Below are positions 26,186 to 34,497 of a stretch of 64,000 nt of DNA, in pieces. The stretch is from Archangiaceae bacterium (GTDB lineage: Bacteria > Myxococcota > Myxococcia > Myxococcales > Myxococcaceae), in the NCBI GenBank assembly GCA_016714225.1, contig JADJNS010000010.1, positions 124,001-188,000 on the forward strand. Reading direction: 5' to 3'. Made by a program: the position numbers and the translations under genes. Below the pieces are notes generated by a model. The model saw nothing but the letters and a program-made list of their open reading frames with translations, made no database searches and was not told where the DNA came from. Positions within the stretch are counted from its first letter, which is position 1; the number at the start of each line of letters is the position of its first letter.

Positions 26186-27556
26186 TCAGTGCTCGACCAC
26201 CCACCGCAGCGAGAAGCGCGAGCCCGACGGGGCGTCGCTCACGGTCGCCGAGGTGCTGCCGGCCAGGCCGCTCGGACAGGCGGGGTCGGCAGCGCACGTC
26301 GAGCCACATTGAAACCGGGCGCTCACCCCGCGCTGCTGCTGCGAGACCACCCGAAAGGGTGAGCCCGACAGCACCACCTGGGCCCCGCCCGCCGGCAGCG
26401 CAGCGACGGGCGCCGAGAGCTGCGACGCCCAGGCGTTCGCCCCGAGCGGCACGTCGGTCGTCGGGCAGCCCAAGTTGAACGGTGCGGGGGGAGTCGGCAG
26501 CGAGCGGAAGGTGAGGGTGCCGCCGTACCTGCCGCCATAGGGGTCGGCCTCGGGGTCGAGGGTGAGGCCGAAGGCGTCGCTTTGGCGGCCGGGGCTGATG
26601 CGCAGGCGGCCGCGACCGGCGAACCCGTACGCGCGCAGCTCGAGCTCCTTGCCGACGGTGGCCGGGTCGGTCGTGGCGAGAAGCAGGTCTCGCGAGGGCT
26701 GGGCCCCGCACGCCTCGAACACGACGCTCACCGGCAGCTCGCTCGAGCTCACCGAGACGCCGAGCGCGTCACTGCCCGAGATGGCGACCACGGTGGGCAG
26801 GCAGCTCATCGCGAGGGTCGAGTCCGAGGCGCTCGGCCCCAGGCACGCGTCTTCGGCGAGCAGGCAGTCGGAGCCCGAGGGCGGCGGCGACGACGCGCGC
26901 CAGGCCGCCACCGCGTCGGTCGAGCTGACGCCGAACGCGCTCTCGAACTGGGCGCGGGTCTTCACCGCGTCGCCGGCCGGGGCGTGGGCGTAGAAGTCGG
27001 CGAAGGCCCGCTCGCCGTGACGGTCGATGAGAAAGCGCACGAACGACCCGGCCGCGTTGTACGTCGACCTCGAGGCCGACGACGACCAGGCGGCGTCGTC
27101 GATCAACCGGTCGAGGTCGAGCGAGGTGTCGATGGGCTCGGCGGCGAACCCGCTGAAGCCGCACCCCAGCACCACCGCGATGCCCTCGTCGAAGAGCCGC
27201 GGCGGGCTGCCCACCTGGTGGAAGGCGGTGTGCGCCAGCTCGTGGTCGTGCCACCAGCCGCGGGTGAAGGCGCGGTTCTGCTCGGAGCACGACCCGGCGC
27301 CGCCCAGGCAGATGCGGCCGACCAGGTCGGCCTCGCTTTCGCGGAACTTGTAGAAGTCGACCGGGCCGAACTTCGCCGGGAACCGCGCGGCGATGAAGTC
27401 GAGCACCCGGTCCATGTGGGTCAGCGCCTCGGGACAGGGCGGCTCGTCGACCCAGTGGTGGTAGCGCACCCAGCGCGACGCGGTGACCTGGTCGGGCAGG
27501 GTGCGCGGCTCGCCGCCGCACGCCAACACCGCAAGGAGCACCCACGCGCGCCGCAC
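26186..27556 (-). CDS. zincin-like lipoprotein (HELAH motif)
   Basis: A 456-residue protein with a short lipoprotein signal (MRRAWVLLAVLACGG, lipobox VLAC). The segment WWHDHELAHTAFHQVG supplies HELAH, and FDEGIAVVLG follows about 20 residues later. This HExxH-plus-Glu spacing is that of gluzincin metallopeptidases, so a zinc site is plausible. It continues RSTYNAAGSFVRFLIDRHGERAFADFY, as in M1/M61-like helical domains. The C-terminal 200 residues are a beta-rich domain with paired Cys. It lies between two other surface-protein genes in the same direction but is separated from the giant gene by 150 bases. Active-site intactness favours a peptidase, but no substrate can be proposed. Confidence 0.72.
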   Translation of the reverse strand: MRRAWVLLAVLACGGEPRTLPDQVTASRWVRYHHWVDEPPCPEALTHMDRVLDFIAARFPAKFGPVDFYKFRESEADLVGRICLGGAGSCSEQNRAFTRGWWHDHELAHTAFHQVGSPPRLFDEGIAVVLGCGFSGFAAEPIDTSLDLDRLIDDAAWSSSASRSTYNAAGSFVRFLIDRHGERAFADFYAHAPAGDAVKTRAQFESAFGVSSTDAVAAWRASSPPPSGSDCLLAEDACLGPSASDSTLAMSCLPTVVAISGSDALGVSVSSSELPVSVVFEACGAQPSRDLLLATTDPATVGKELELRAYGFAGRGRLRISPGRQSDAFGLTLDPEADPYGGRYGGTLTFRSLPTPPAPFNLGCPTTDVPLGANAWASQLSAPVAALPAGGAQVVLSGSPFRVVSQQQRGVSARFQCGSTCAADPACPSGLAGSTSATVSDAPSGSRFSLRWVVEH

Positions 27557-27593
27557 GCAGCGAGCTTAATCGCCTGCGCCCGCGTGGCGCCCG

Positions 27594-28724
27594 TCAGCCG
27601 CAGAGGCCGTTGGCGCCGCAGCTCTGCGAGCAGCACTCGAGCCGGTACGTGCACGGCAGGCCCGCGGTCTGGCACTGCGAGAAGGCGACGGTGCAGGTGC
27701 CGCTGGTGCACGACAGGCCACTGCAACACTCGCGGTTCGAGGTGCAGGCGCCGCCCGAGGCGCGGCACGCGGTGCAGCTGCCGTTCGCGCCGCAGAAGTA
27801 CGACGCGCAGCAGTCGGCCGGGTAGAGGCACGAGCCCCCTGCGGTGCCGCAGCCGCTCCCGGGCACGCACTGCCCGCTCGGGTTGCAGAACTGCCCCCGG
27901 CAGCACTGCGAGCTCGAGGTGCAGGTCGTACCGCCGTCGGGCGTCGCGCACTGCGTGCAGGTGCCGGCGGCGGTGCAGCTGTACCCGGCGCAGCAGTCGG
28001 TGCTGGTCAGGCACGCGCTGAAGTTCGAGCCGCAGGTCGCCGACGTGCAGTAGCCGTTCGCGCCGCAGACGGTTCCGTCACAGCACGCGATGCTCGACGG
28101 GCACGAGGCCCCGCGCGGTGCGCACAGGCCTCCGGGTGCGCAGTGCCGGGTGATGTCGCAGACGTTGCCGCTGCAGCAGTCGCTGCTGAGCACACAGCTG
28201 CTGCCCCGCGCGGCGCAGCTGGGCGAGCCGCTGAGGCAGAAGCCGCTCGCGCTGGGGCTGCCGCCGCAGCGGTACCCGCTGCAGCACTCGGTGTCGTAGT
28301 GGCACGACGCCGCGTTTCCGCGGCAGCCGCAGTGACCGCTCACGCACAGCCCGGTGCAGCAGTCGGTGCTGTAGGTGCACGCGCCGGCCGCCGCGCTGCA
28401 GGTGGCGACGCTGCCGCCTCCCGCTCCACCGCCCGCTGCGCCACCGGCCATGCCGCCACCCGCGGTCGCGCCGCCTGCCGTGCCGCCGCCGGCGGTCGCG
28501 CCGCCCGCGGTGCCGCCACCCGCCGTCGAGCCGCCCGCCGTGCTGCCGCCTGCGGTCGCGCCGCCTCCCGCTCTGCCACCGGCGGCTCCACCACCTGCTC
28601 TTCCGCCTCCGGCCGTGCCGCCGCCCGCGGTGCCGCCACCCGCGGTGCCTCCGTCGAGACCGACCGCGCCTCCACAAGAGAGAGCGAGGGCCACCGCGAA
28701 CGCCAGCGAGAAGAGGAGACGCAT
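27594..28724 (-). CDS. lipoprotein with Gly/Ala linker and Cys-rich knot repeats
   Basis: A 376-residue lipoprotein (MRLLFSLAFAVALALSCGG). Residues about 24-110 are a simple-sequence linker of TAGGG and AGGS units, and the rest consists of about eight short Cys-rich modules (CTYSTDCCTGLCVSGHC, ECCSGYRCGG, SDCCSGNVCD, ADCCASYFCG) with the C-x4-DCC-x2-x-C pattern. Each module carries six or so Cys, as in small disulfide knots found repeatedly in myxobacterial surface proteins. It is exported and probably lies on the surface; the function is unknown. The next gene downstream on the same strand is the zincin-like lipoprotein, 37 bases away, so the two may be co-transcribed. Confidence 0.75.
   Translation of the reverse strand: MRLLFSLAFAVALALSCGGAVGLDGGTAGGGTAGGGTAGGGRAGGGAAGGRAGGGATAGGSTAGGSTAGGGTAGGATAGGGTAGGATAGGGMAGGAAGGGAGGGSVATCSAAAGACTYSTDCCTGLCVSGHCGCRGNAASCHYDTECCSGYRCGGSPSASGFCLSGSPSCAARGSSCVLSSDCCSGNVCDITRHCAPGGLCAPRGASCPSSIACCDGTVCGANGYCTSATCGSNFSACLTSTDCCAGYSCTAAGTCTQCATPDGGTTCTSSSQCCRGQFCNPSGQCVPGSGCGTAGGSCLYPADCCASYFCGANGSCTACRASGGACTSNRECCSGLSCTSGTCTVAFSQCQTAGLPCTYRLECCSQSCGANGLCG
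28412..28672 (-). repeat. Gly/Ala low-complexity repeat (linker of the Cys-knot lipoprotein)
   Basis: Imperfect repeats of a GGT/GGC-rich 9- to 12-base unit coding TAGGG and ATAGG runs. The same kind of sequence occurs at 36650-36990 in another lipoprotein. Such tracts are prone to slippage, though here the frame is intact. Confidence 0.8.
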
Positions 28725-28858
28725 GCGCCGGCTTTACCCCGTGAGCCCGCCACGCGCGGCGTGTCGTTCGGCCGCGACACTCGCCCGCTTCGGTCGAGTG
28801 ACATTTGTCTCGAGCCCGATTGCCCGCGCAGCGTGAGCGGCGAGGCCTGCGCGCGCCG

Positions 28859-29173
28859 CTACCCGCAGTGACCCCAGGTCCACGCTGCGTCGTAGAACCA
28901 CAGGCCCTTGCCCCGGCACAGCTTGACCGCCCAGTCGCGGCAGTCGTGGGTGATGCCGTAGTTGCAGTAGACCAACAGCTGCGGCGTTCGGGGCAGGTTG
29001 CAGATGGCCCGGCAGGGCTCGCCTGCCTGGTTCAGCGCGCTGGTGCTCTCGCCCCGCTCGAACTCCATCACCGTCATCTCGGTCGGGGGCGGCGTCTCGT
29101 CCGAGACGCCGCACCCTGCCACGCCGAGCGCCCCGCTGATTACCAATGCCATCGACCAGGTCTTCATCGTCAT
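28859..29173 (-). CDS. small lipoprotein, function unknown
   Basis: A 104-residue lipoprotein precursor: TMKTWSMALVISGALGVAGCG ends in lipobox GVAGC, leaving about 84 mature residues with six further Cys (CRAICNLP, YCNYG, HDCRDW, LCRGKG, HCG). A GAGGAG sits five bases before ATG 29173, a strong ribosome site. The Cys spacing suggests three disulfides. No family is recognised. It is monocistronic, with about 130 bases on each side. Confidence 0.65.
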   Translation of the reverse strand: MTMKTWSMALVISGALGVAGCGVSDETPPPTEMTVMEFERGESTSALNQAGEPCRAICNLPRTPQLLVYCNYGITHDCRDWAVKLCRGKGLWFYDAAWTWGHCG

Positions 29174-29300
29174 GTGAGCTCCTCTTTCGACCGGTGACGA
29201 CAGCGACCCGCGCTTTGTCGCAGTTTTTCTGCAGCGCGCCGGGGCCCGGCGCCACCACCGTGATGAAGATGCGCAGCCCTGCTACGTCTTGGCGCCGCCC

Positions 29301-30581
29301 ATGCGCCTGCCTGCCGTGCTCCTCGTCGCCGTCTGTGCCACCCCGCGAGAGCCGGGGGGCTCGCCCGCGCTGCCGCCGCCCGCGCAGGCCGTCGCGCGCG
29401 CCGAGCCGCTGCAGGTCGAGACCGCGCCGTGCCCGCTGCAGCCGGCGGTGCGCGGCACGCCGGGCTGCCGCTTCGAGCCGGTCGCTGCGCGCGGCCGCGG
29501 CCTCGTCTCGGCAGCGCGCTTCAACTGCGCGCTCGCCACCACCCCCGCGTTCATCGACACCTCGCTGCTCCTCACCGCGACCTTCGTCGAGGGCAACTCG
29601 GGCTATGGGCTGCAGCTCTTGCGCGAGCCCGACGGCGGGCTGCGCGTGGCTCCCGCGACCCTGAGCAACCCCGCGCTGCTGCGCGGCAAGCTGGTGGGCT
29701 TCGCCGGGTTTCACGACCACCGGGTGTTCTGGAACGACGGGGTCTGCGAGCTGCTCCCCGGTGGAGAGCTCGAGGGGTTCGCCACCCTCGGCGACGCCGA
29801 GCTGGTGATGCTGCAGAAGACGCCCGAATACGACTACCGGCTGCTGCTCCGCGCCGCCGACGGAAGGTGGAGCGTGCTGCCGCAGCTGCCCCGCGCCGTC
29901 GAGCCCTGGCTGAGGAGCGCCGGTGGCCGCGTCGCGGTGATGGCGACCAACACCCAACCCTTCGAGTGGCAGGTGCTGCTCCCCGACCTGTCGCGCACCG
30001 TGATGCTGCGCCGCACCGAGGGCACCGACTCGAACCGGCCACGCGCCAGCTCACCGCTGCCTGCAGCCGGCGGCTCACGCTTCTCCACCGCGGTGACGGT
30101 GCACCCCGGCGGCGACGAGAAGTGGTACCTGCGCTGGCCCGGCACCGCGCGGCTCGAGCTGCCGATTCCCACCGAGCAGACCGCATGCTCGGAAGCCTCG
30201 CGCCCCGACGGCTACCGGCGCACACAGCAGCCGGCGGTGCTGGCGCTGAGCGCGCACACCGCGCTGGTCACCTGGCTCGAAGAGCGCGGCAGGTGCCAGT
30301 ACACGCACGTGGCGAAAGAGCCGGTTCGCTGCCTGCCCAATCAGCCGTGCATCGACACCGAGCCGGCCCACTGGGAGGTGCACGCCGAGCCCACCCGCGC
30401 CGAGGTGGTGGTGCTGCGCGTCGAAGGCCGCGACCTCGACGAGGTCTCGCGGGTGAGGCTCGAGGCGCCCGCCGCGCAGTACGTGTTCGGCAGCTCCATC
30501 GCCGCGACGCCAGGCCGGGTGCTGGTGCAGGCCTGGGGTCACCTGCTCGAGCTCGAGCGCGCCACCCTGGAGGGGAAATGA
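29301..30581 (+). CDS. secreted protein of unknown function, first of a coupled pair
   Basis: A 426-residue protein read from ATG 29301 (an in-frame ATG at 29289 adds four residues). The N-terminus MRLPAVLLVAVCATPREP is a signal peptide with a borderline lipobox. The mature part is rich in beta strands with Arg and Trp (DGRWSVLPQL, HLLELERATLE), and could be a propeller-like fold. No catalytic motif is visible. Its stop overlaps the next start as ATGA, and the neighbour has the same general make-up (signal peptide, similar strand patterns), so the two likely arose by duplication or act together. Confidence 0.6.
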   Translation: MRLPAVLLVAVCATPREPGGSPALPPPAQAVARAEPLQVETAPCPLQPAVRGTPGCRFEPVAARGRGLVSAARFNCALATTPAFIDTSLLLTATFVEGNSGYGLQLLREPDGGLRVAPATLSNPALLRGKLVGFAGFHDHRVFWNDGVCELLPGGELEGFATLGDAELVMLQKTPEYDYRLLLRAADGRWSVLPQLPRAVEPWLRSAGGRVAVMATNTQPFEWQVLLPDLSRTVMLRRTEGTDSNRPRASSPLPAAGGSRFSTAVTVHPGGDEKWYLRWPGTARLELPIPTEQTACSEASRPDGYRRTQQPAVLALSAHTALVTWLEERGRCQYTHVAKEPVRCLPNQPCIDTEPAHWEVHAEPTRAEVVVLRVEGRDLDEVSRVRLEAPAAQYVFGSSIAATPGRVLVQAWGHLLELERATLEGK

Positions 30582-31810
30582 GCGCCGCCTGGCTCGCGGT
30601 GCTGCTGTGCGCCGCCCCGACCTCGCTTGCGGGCCTGGGGCCGCTGCGCGCCGGCGCCCCCGCGGCGCGCGTGACGCCGTCGGGCTCCGAGGCCGCGCCG
30701 CCCGGCAAGAGCTGCACCTTCGAGAAGCTGACCTTCGCCGCGCCGGTGCGCCTCGCGTGGAGCGCCCACTGCTTCGGCGCGACGCCGTGGGGGTTCGGGC
30801 TCGGTGGCGACACCGCGGTGGTTCCCACCTCGCAGCGCTGGCTGGCCTTCGACGCGAAGCGGGCGGCCGAGTTCGACGGCTACGGCGCTCCGCCGGGCTG
30901 GGTGCCGAAGGACGCGAACGAGAACGCCCGCCCCAGGCCCGGCGCTCCGCCCAGCTTCCGGGTGCTGGGCACGGACGAGCGCGACGGCAGCGTGCTCGGT
31001 CACAGCTACGAGCGCGGCTACCTGCGGTGGAGGCCCGGCACCTCGGGTGACCCGCTCTTCGGCCCCCGCCTGCCGCCCGAGACCAACACCCCGCGCGCAG
31101 CGCTGGTGCCCGACGCCGACCGCAGCGTGAAGGCGCCGTGGCTGGTCTACGCGCCCGACCCGTGGCGCAACGGCGAGGTGAGGGTGCGCGACCCGTCGGG
31201 CGCCGAAGAGACGCTGCTGCACCTGCCCCCGCGCGCCGAGGGCGGCACCTACCGCGTCGAAGAGCTGCAGGCGCTGCGGGTCGGCGCCGAGCAGCGGCCC
31301 CTCGTCACCGCGCTCGTCGACCGGGCCCACCTGCTCTTCGTGCCGCTCGCCGGCGGCGGCTACAGCGTGCGCGCCCTGCAGCCCGCTCCGTATCTGCCTC
31401 CCAGCGGGCCGCCCGGCTCGCCTCCCTGCACCGAGGCCGAGAGCGAATGGAGCACCGAAGAGCACTTCGCGCCGCGCCTGTTCGAGCACCACGGCCGCGC
31501 GTACCTCGCCTACGTCAGTGAAGACACCTATGCGCGGCTGCGCAGCACCATCGTCCCCGTCGAGCGGGAGACCCCGCAGCGCGACGCGCTCACCTGCGCC
31601 AACGTCGTCGACGCGCGCGCTTCAGAGCGCTCGCTGGTCATCGCCGAGGTGCTGCCCAGCGGAGAGGTCGCCGAGCGGCAGCGCATCGCGGTGCGGCAGC
31701 TCGGCTACGGCAGCACGCTCGCGCTCGAGCTTCGGGGCGACCGGCTGGACGTGCTCACCGGCAGCATGAGCTTCGTCAACTGGCTGGTGCTCGAGCTCGG
31801 CTCTCGCTAG
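30578..31810 (+). CDS. secreted protein of unknown function, second of a coupled pair
   Basis: A 410-residue product from ATG 30578, overlapping the previous stop by four bases. Signal peptide SAAWLAVLLCAAPTSLAG. The mature region is all beta-like (YLRWRPGTSGD, PWLVYAPDPWRNGEVRVRD, LVTALVDRAHLLFVPLAGGGY) and may form a propeller like its partner. There is one conserved-looking Cys pair near the C-terminal third. A family cannot be named. Confidence 0.6.
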   Translation: MSAAWLAVLLCAAPTSLAGLGPLRAGAPAARVTPSGSEAAPPGKSCTFEKLTFAAPVRLAWSAHCFGATPWGFGLGGDTAVVPTSQRWLAFDAKRAAEFDGYGAPPGWVPKDANENARPRPGAPPSFRVLGTDERDGSVLGHSYERGYLRWRPGTSGDPLFGPRLPPETNTPRAALVPDADRSVKAPWLVYAPDPWRNGEVRVRDPSGAEETLLHLPPRAEGGTYRVEELQALRVGAEQRPLVTALVDRAHLLFVPLAGGGYSVRALQPAPYLPPSGPPGSPPCTEAESEWSTEEHFAPRLFEHHGRAYLAYVSEDTYARLRSTIVPVERETPQRDALTCANVVDARASERSLVIAEVLPSGEVAERQRIAVRQLGYGSTLALELRGDRLDVLTGSMSFVNWLVLELGSR

Positions 31811-31856
31811 CGCACGGGTTGGCGGGGCGCCGGCGCCCTGCGTAAGGTCGCGCGCC

Positions 31857-32870
31857 ATGAGCCCGAGCCGTCTGCTGGTCGTCGCGTTCGGAAGTGTCAT
31901 GGCCTGCTCGAGCCCCGGCACAGGCAACACCGGCGGAGGCTCGGGTGGCTCTGGTGGCTCGGGCGGCAGCGGAGGCGGAGCACAGGCGCCCGCGCCGGTG
32001 TGGCAGCCCGAGGGCACACGCGTCACCTGGCAGGGCCTCTCGTTCATCGTGCCGCCGGGTATGACCGGCAGCGACCTCACCACGCACTACGACCTCATCG
32101 ACCCCGGCTCGAGCGGGGTGAACACCTGCGGCATCACCTTGAACCCGCCCATCGCGGCGAGCGGCTCGCTGAGCGCACAGGCCGCGGCGCTGCTCACCCA
32201 GACCTACGCGACGCAGGGCTACCAGGTGCTCGACGACAACTACGGCTCCGAGCTCGCCGCCAATCGCAGCGAAGGTCGCTCGGCGAAGGGGTGGGAGTGG
32301 GTCGAGGTTCGCGCCGAGCTGCGCAAGACCGGCCCCAGCCCCGAGCGCGGGCACCTGCTGTTGATTGGCCTGGGCGCCCAGGTGCTGCCCATCGTCGGTT
32401 ACTCGCCCGGCAACCAGGGCTGCACCCAGCTCGCGCACGACAACACCGCGGGCATCATCGGCGAGCTGCGCTGGCGGCAGCTGGCGTACAGCCTCGAGCT
32501 GACCGGGGTCACCGCGGCGCAGATACCGGTGGTCGGGCACTGGAGCCTGTTCCAGGGCAACAGCGGGCAGGAGTACCTGTTCGCCGCCAACGGCCGCTAC
32601 CAGTACTGGGGCGGGCTCACCACCGCGCACCCCTACTCGCAGACCGAGCTCGAGCTGGTGACGTCTTCGTTCACCGGCGATGGGCGCTACGCGGTCGCGG
32701 GTGAGGTGCTGACGCTCTTCCCCGACGGGCAGCCCGCCGTGTCGATGCTGTTCCGCGTGTTCCGCAAGCTCTCGGTCTCGGCGAGCGGCGTGGCCTCGAC
32801 CGACACGGCGCTCGGCCTGATGAAGACCGACGTCGCGGGCCCCTACGAGAGCGCGGTCATCAAAGACTGA
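31857..32870 (+). CDS. lipoprotein with Gly/Ser linker, function unknown
   Basis: A 337-residue lipoprotein: SRLLVVAFGSVMACSSPG has lipobox VMAC. A Gly/Ser tether (residues 21-40) follows, then a folded domain of about 290 residues. Segments such as LSFIVPPGMTG, QVLDDNYGSELAANRSEG and GHWSLFQGNSGQEYLFAANGRYQYWGG suggest a two-domain beta/alpha fold with a C-terminal lipocalin-like part in which a gain-of-colour test sequence (GRYQYW) is typical of family members of unknown role. No enzyme motif is seen. It is the last gene before the cassette at 33.1 kb. Confidence 0.65.
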   Translation: MSPSRLLVVAFGSVMACSSPGTGNTGGGSGGSGGSGGSGGGAQAPAPVWQPEGTRVTWQGLSFIVPPGMTGSDLTTHYDLIDPGSSGVNTCGITLNPPIAASGSLSAQAAALLTQTYATQGYQVLDDNYGSELAANRSEGRSAKGWEWVEVRAELRKTGPSPERGHLLLIGLGAQVLPIVGYSPGNQGCTQLAHDNTAGIIGELRWRQLAYSLELTGVTAAQIPVVGHWSLFQGNSGQEYLFAANGRYQYWGGLTTAHPYSQTELELVTSSFTGDGRYAVAGEVLTLFPDGQPAVSMLFRVFRKLSVSASGVASTDTALGLMKTDVAGPYESAVIKD

Positions 32871-32877
32871 GGCGGGC

Positions 32878-32935
32878 TGATGACCGTGCCTCGGCTCCGC
32901 GCGCTGTACCGAACGCGCGGCGTGGTGCGCTGACC
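32878..32935 (+). repeat. degenerate 58-base copy of the thioredoxin-like gene's 5' end
   Basis: These bases match 33808-33865 at about 80% over the same length with no gap. The target is the start of the thioredoxin-like gene (MTWSRLRELYRTRRAVRW). Here the frame reads MTVPRLRALYRTRGVVR then a stop, so it is not a working gene. The pair of copies brackets the two-gene cassette at 33069-33721. Confidence 0.75.
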
Positions 32936-32939
32936 GGTC

Positions 32940-32965
32940 CTCGCCGGGGTGTCCCGCCCGGCGAG
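32940..32965 (+). terminator. strong hairpin, possible terminator
   Basis: CTCGCCGGG (32940-32948) and CCCGGCGAG (32957-32965) are perfect nine-base arms with an eight-base loop, 70 bases after the lipoprotein stop. No U-run follows, so it may be a Rho-type 3' end or a folded leader for the cassette. Confidence 0.4.
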
Positions 32966-33068
32966 ACGCTGGAGTGCGCACGCGCAGCTTCGAGCGCGTC
33001 GGCGCATGCGGAAGCGGCCGAGAGTGCTCGCATCGCAGCTGGCGCCTGCCTTGCTTTGGGAAGGAGCC

Positions 33069-33242
33069 ATGAAGACCGCTGAAGAAATTCGCCAGGCCAT
33101 CAGACAGAAGCGGGCCCGTACCGGACGCGTTCGCGCGCAGCGCGAGCAGCTCGTCGGCACCTCGAGAACCCAGCAGCATCTCGGGAACCGGGACTTCGAG
33201 TTGGTCGCCGCCATCAGCGCCAAGAAGGGAACCTCGAAATGA
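33069..33242 (+). CDS. small basic orphan, first gene of the two-gene cassette
   Basis: A 57-residue, Arg/Lys/Gln-rich, probably helical protein (KTAEEIRQAIRQKRARTGRV). AAGGAG sits two bases before ATG 33069, and longer in-frame starts to 32949 lack such a site. Its stop overlaps the next start (ATGA at 33239), so the two proteins are made together, as in pairs such as antitoxin/toxin or chaperone/client. The base and codon use is less biased than the neighbours. Function is unknown; there is no signal peptide. Confidence 0.6.
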   Translation: MKTAEEIRQAIRQKRARTGRVRAQREQLVGTSRTQQHLGNRDFELVAAISAKKGTSK

Positions 33243-33721
33243 CGAAGAGCCTCCCCTCGCTCGGTGTCCTCCGGGCCCCCCAGCCCCACACGATTGATGA
33301 AGTGCGCAACGCGGCAATTCGCACTGCGGTCGCTCGGCGCACCGATCAACGCACCGAAATCGCGGCTGCCGGCAAGACCATCGCCGATGGCGTCACCGAA
33401 GAGCTGTTCAGGCAGGCCAACAGCATGAGCTCCGATGAGCCGTATGACGTCGATGGCAACGCGATCGTGACGCTGAAGCTCGGGCACCAGCATCTGGCGG
33501 GAACCGAACCGTTGCGCGCCTGGCTCGCCAGCCCCGCGGAGCAGCCCGTCGACGTATCAGCGCTCCTCGATGCCGCGGTGCGGGAGAGTCTCGAGGGCTT
33601 CGAAGTGCGGGCCGTGGACGTGCTGGTCGACTCGGTGCGCGGCGCGGATCTGCCGACGGTCACCGTCGAAGTGTCGTTGCGCGACCCGAAATACGCTGAG
33701 GAACTTCCGCTCACTTTTTGA
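33239..33721 (+). CDS. orphan protein, second gene of the two-gene cassette
   Basis: A 160-residue acidic protein (TKSLPSLGVLRAPQPHTIDE start, EVSLRDPKYAEELPLTF end). Residues 60-150 alternate strands and helices (AIVTLKLGHQHL, VDVSALLDAAVRESL, EVRAVDVLVDSVRGADLPTVTVEVSL). There is no signal peptide or membrane helix. I recognise no family. It contains 11 GGA/TCC triplets in 480 bases, against 2 in an equal stretch of the SNF2 gene, which supports foreign origin. Confidence 0.58.
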   Translation: MTKSLPSLGVLRAPQPHTIDEVRNAAIRTAVARRTDQRTEIAAAGKTIADGVTEELFRQANSMSSDEPYDVDGNAIVTLKLGHQHLAGTEPLRAWLASPAEQPVDVSALLDAAVRESLEGFEVRAVDVLVDSVRGADLPTVTVEVSLRDPKYAEELPLTF

Positions 33722-33807
33722 GCGAGGGCGCGCGCAGCGCGCACGACCCGAGTGGGACGGCACCCTCGGCGGCATCGGGCCGCGGTGAGCGATATACGCT
33801 GGCTGCG

Positions 33808-33865
33808 TGATGACCTGGTCGCGACTCCGCGAGCTGTACCGAACGCGCCGCGCGGTGCGCTGGCC
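33808..33865 (+). repeat. 58-base repeat, intact copy at the thioredoxin-like gene start
   Basis: Partner of 32878-32935. It covers the initiation codon and the first 18 codons of the thioredoxin-like gene. Together the two copies suggest that the cassette entered, or a duplication formed, at this point. Confidence 0.75.
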
Positions 33866-34343
33866 CCTCGACGCCGCCGTGCTGCTGCTCGCGGTGCTCG
33901 TCATCGGCGCGTGGCAGACCCGCGCTCACGCCCGCGGCATCGCGCTGCCCGCCGCCACCCTGCAGCGCCTCGACGGCACCGAGCTCTCGGCGCAGTCGCT
34001 CGCCGGCAAGCCGACGCTGCTCGCATTCTGGGCGCCGTGGTGCGGCGTGTGCCGCGCCACCTCGGGCAACGTCTCGCGCGTGATGAAGCTCGCCGGCAGC
34101 CACGCCCAGGTGGTCTCGGTCGCACTCGAGTTCAAAGACCGCGCCTCGGTCGACCGCTACATCGCCGAGCGCGGCGTCGACTACCCCGTGCTGCTCGGCG
34201 ACGACGCGCTGGCGCAGCCGCTCGGGGTCACCAGCTTCCCCACCTTCTACTTCGTCGCCGCCGACGGAAAGATTTCCAGCTCGGCCGTCGGCTACACCAC
34301 CACCCTCGGTCTGCTCTGGCGCCTCTTGCTGGCGTCGGTCTAG
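33810..34343 (+). CDS. membrane-anchored thioredoxin-like protein (TlpA/ScsD type)
   Basis: A 177-residue product from ATG 33810 (GTG 33807 is in frame). One membrane helix at residues 21-38 (LDAAVLLLAVLVIGAWQ) leaves a thioredoxin fold outside the cytoplasm. The active site is AFWAPWCGVCRATSGN (Cys-x-x-Cys), followed by VTSFPTFYFVAADG with the cis-Pro typical of the family. It could serve as a reductant for cytochrome c or sulfoxide repair, or as a disulfide exchanger. The PQQ-dehydrogenase/diheme cytochrome on the opposite strand 200 bases away needs such chemistry, though the genes are convergent and need not be linked. Confidence 0.82.
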   Translation: MTWSRLRELYRTRRAVRWPLDAAVLLLAVLVIGAWQTRAHARGIALPAATLQRLDGTELSAQSLAGKPTLLAFWAPWCGVCRATSGNVSRVMKLAGSHAQVVSVALEFKDRASVDRYIAERGVDYPVLLGDDALAQPLGVTSFPTFYFVAADGKISSSAVGYTTTLGLLWRLLLASV

Positions 34344-34497
34344 GGGTTACAAAACACGAGACCTGGCAGGGTGAGCTCGTCGACCCTGCTGTCGCTCGCC
34401 GAAGGCTGTGCAGCACATCCTCCATCGTATTGGAGCGTGCGTCGGTGCTGCTTGAAGCATGGAGTATGCGGCGTGCCTGCCTTCGACCTGGAGTGCA

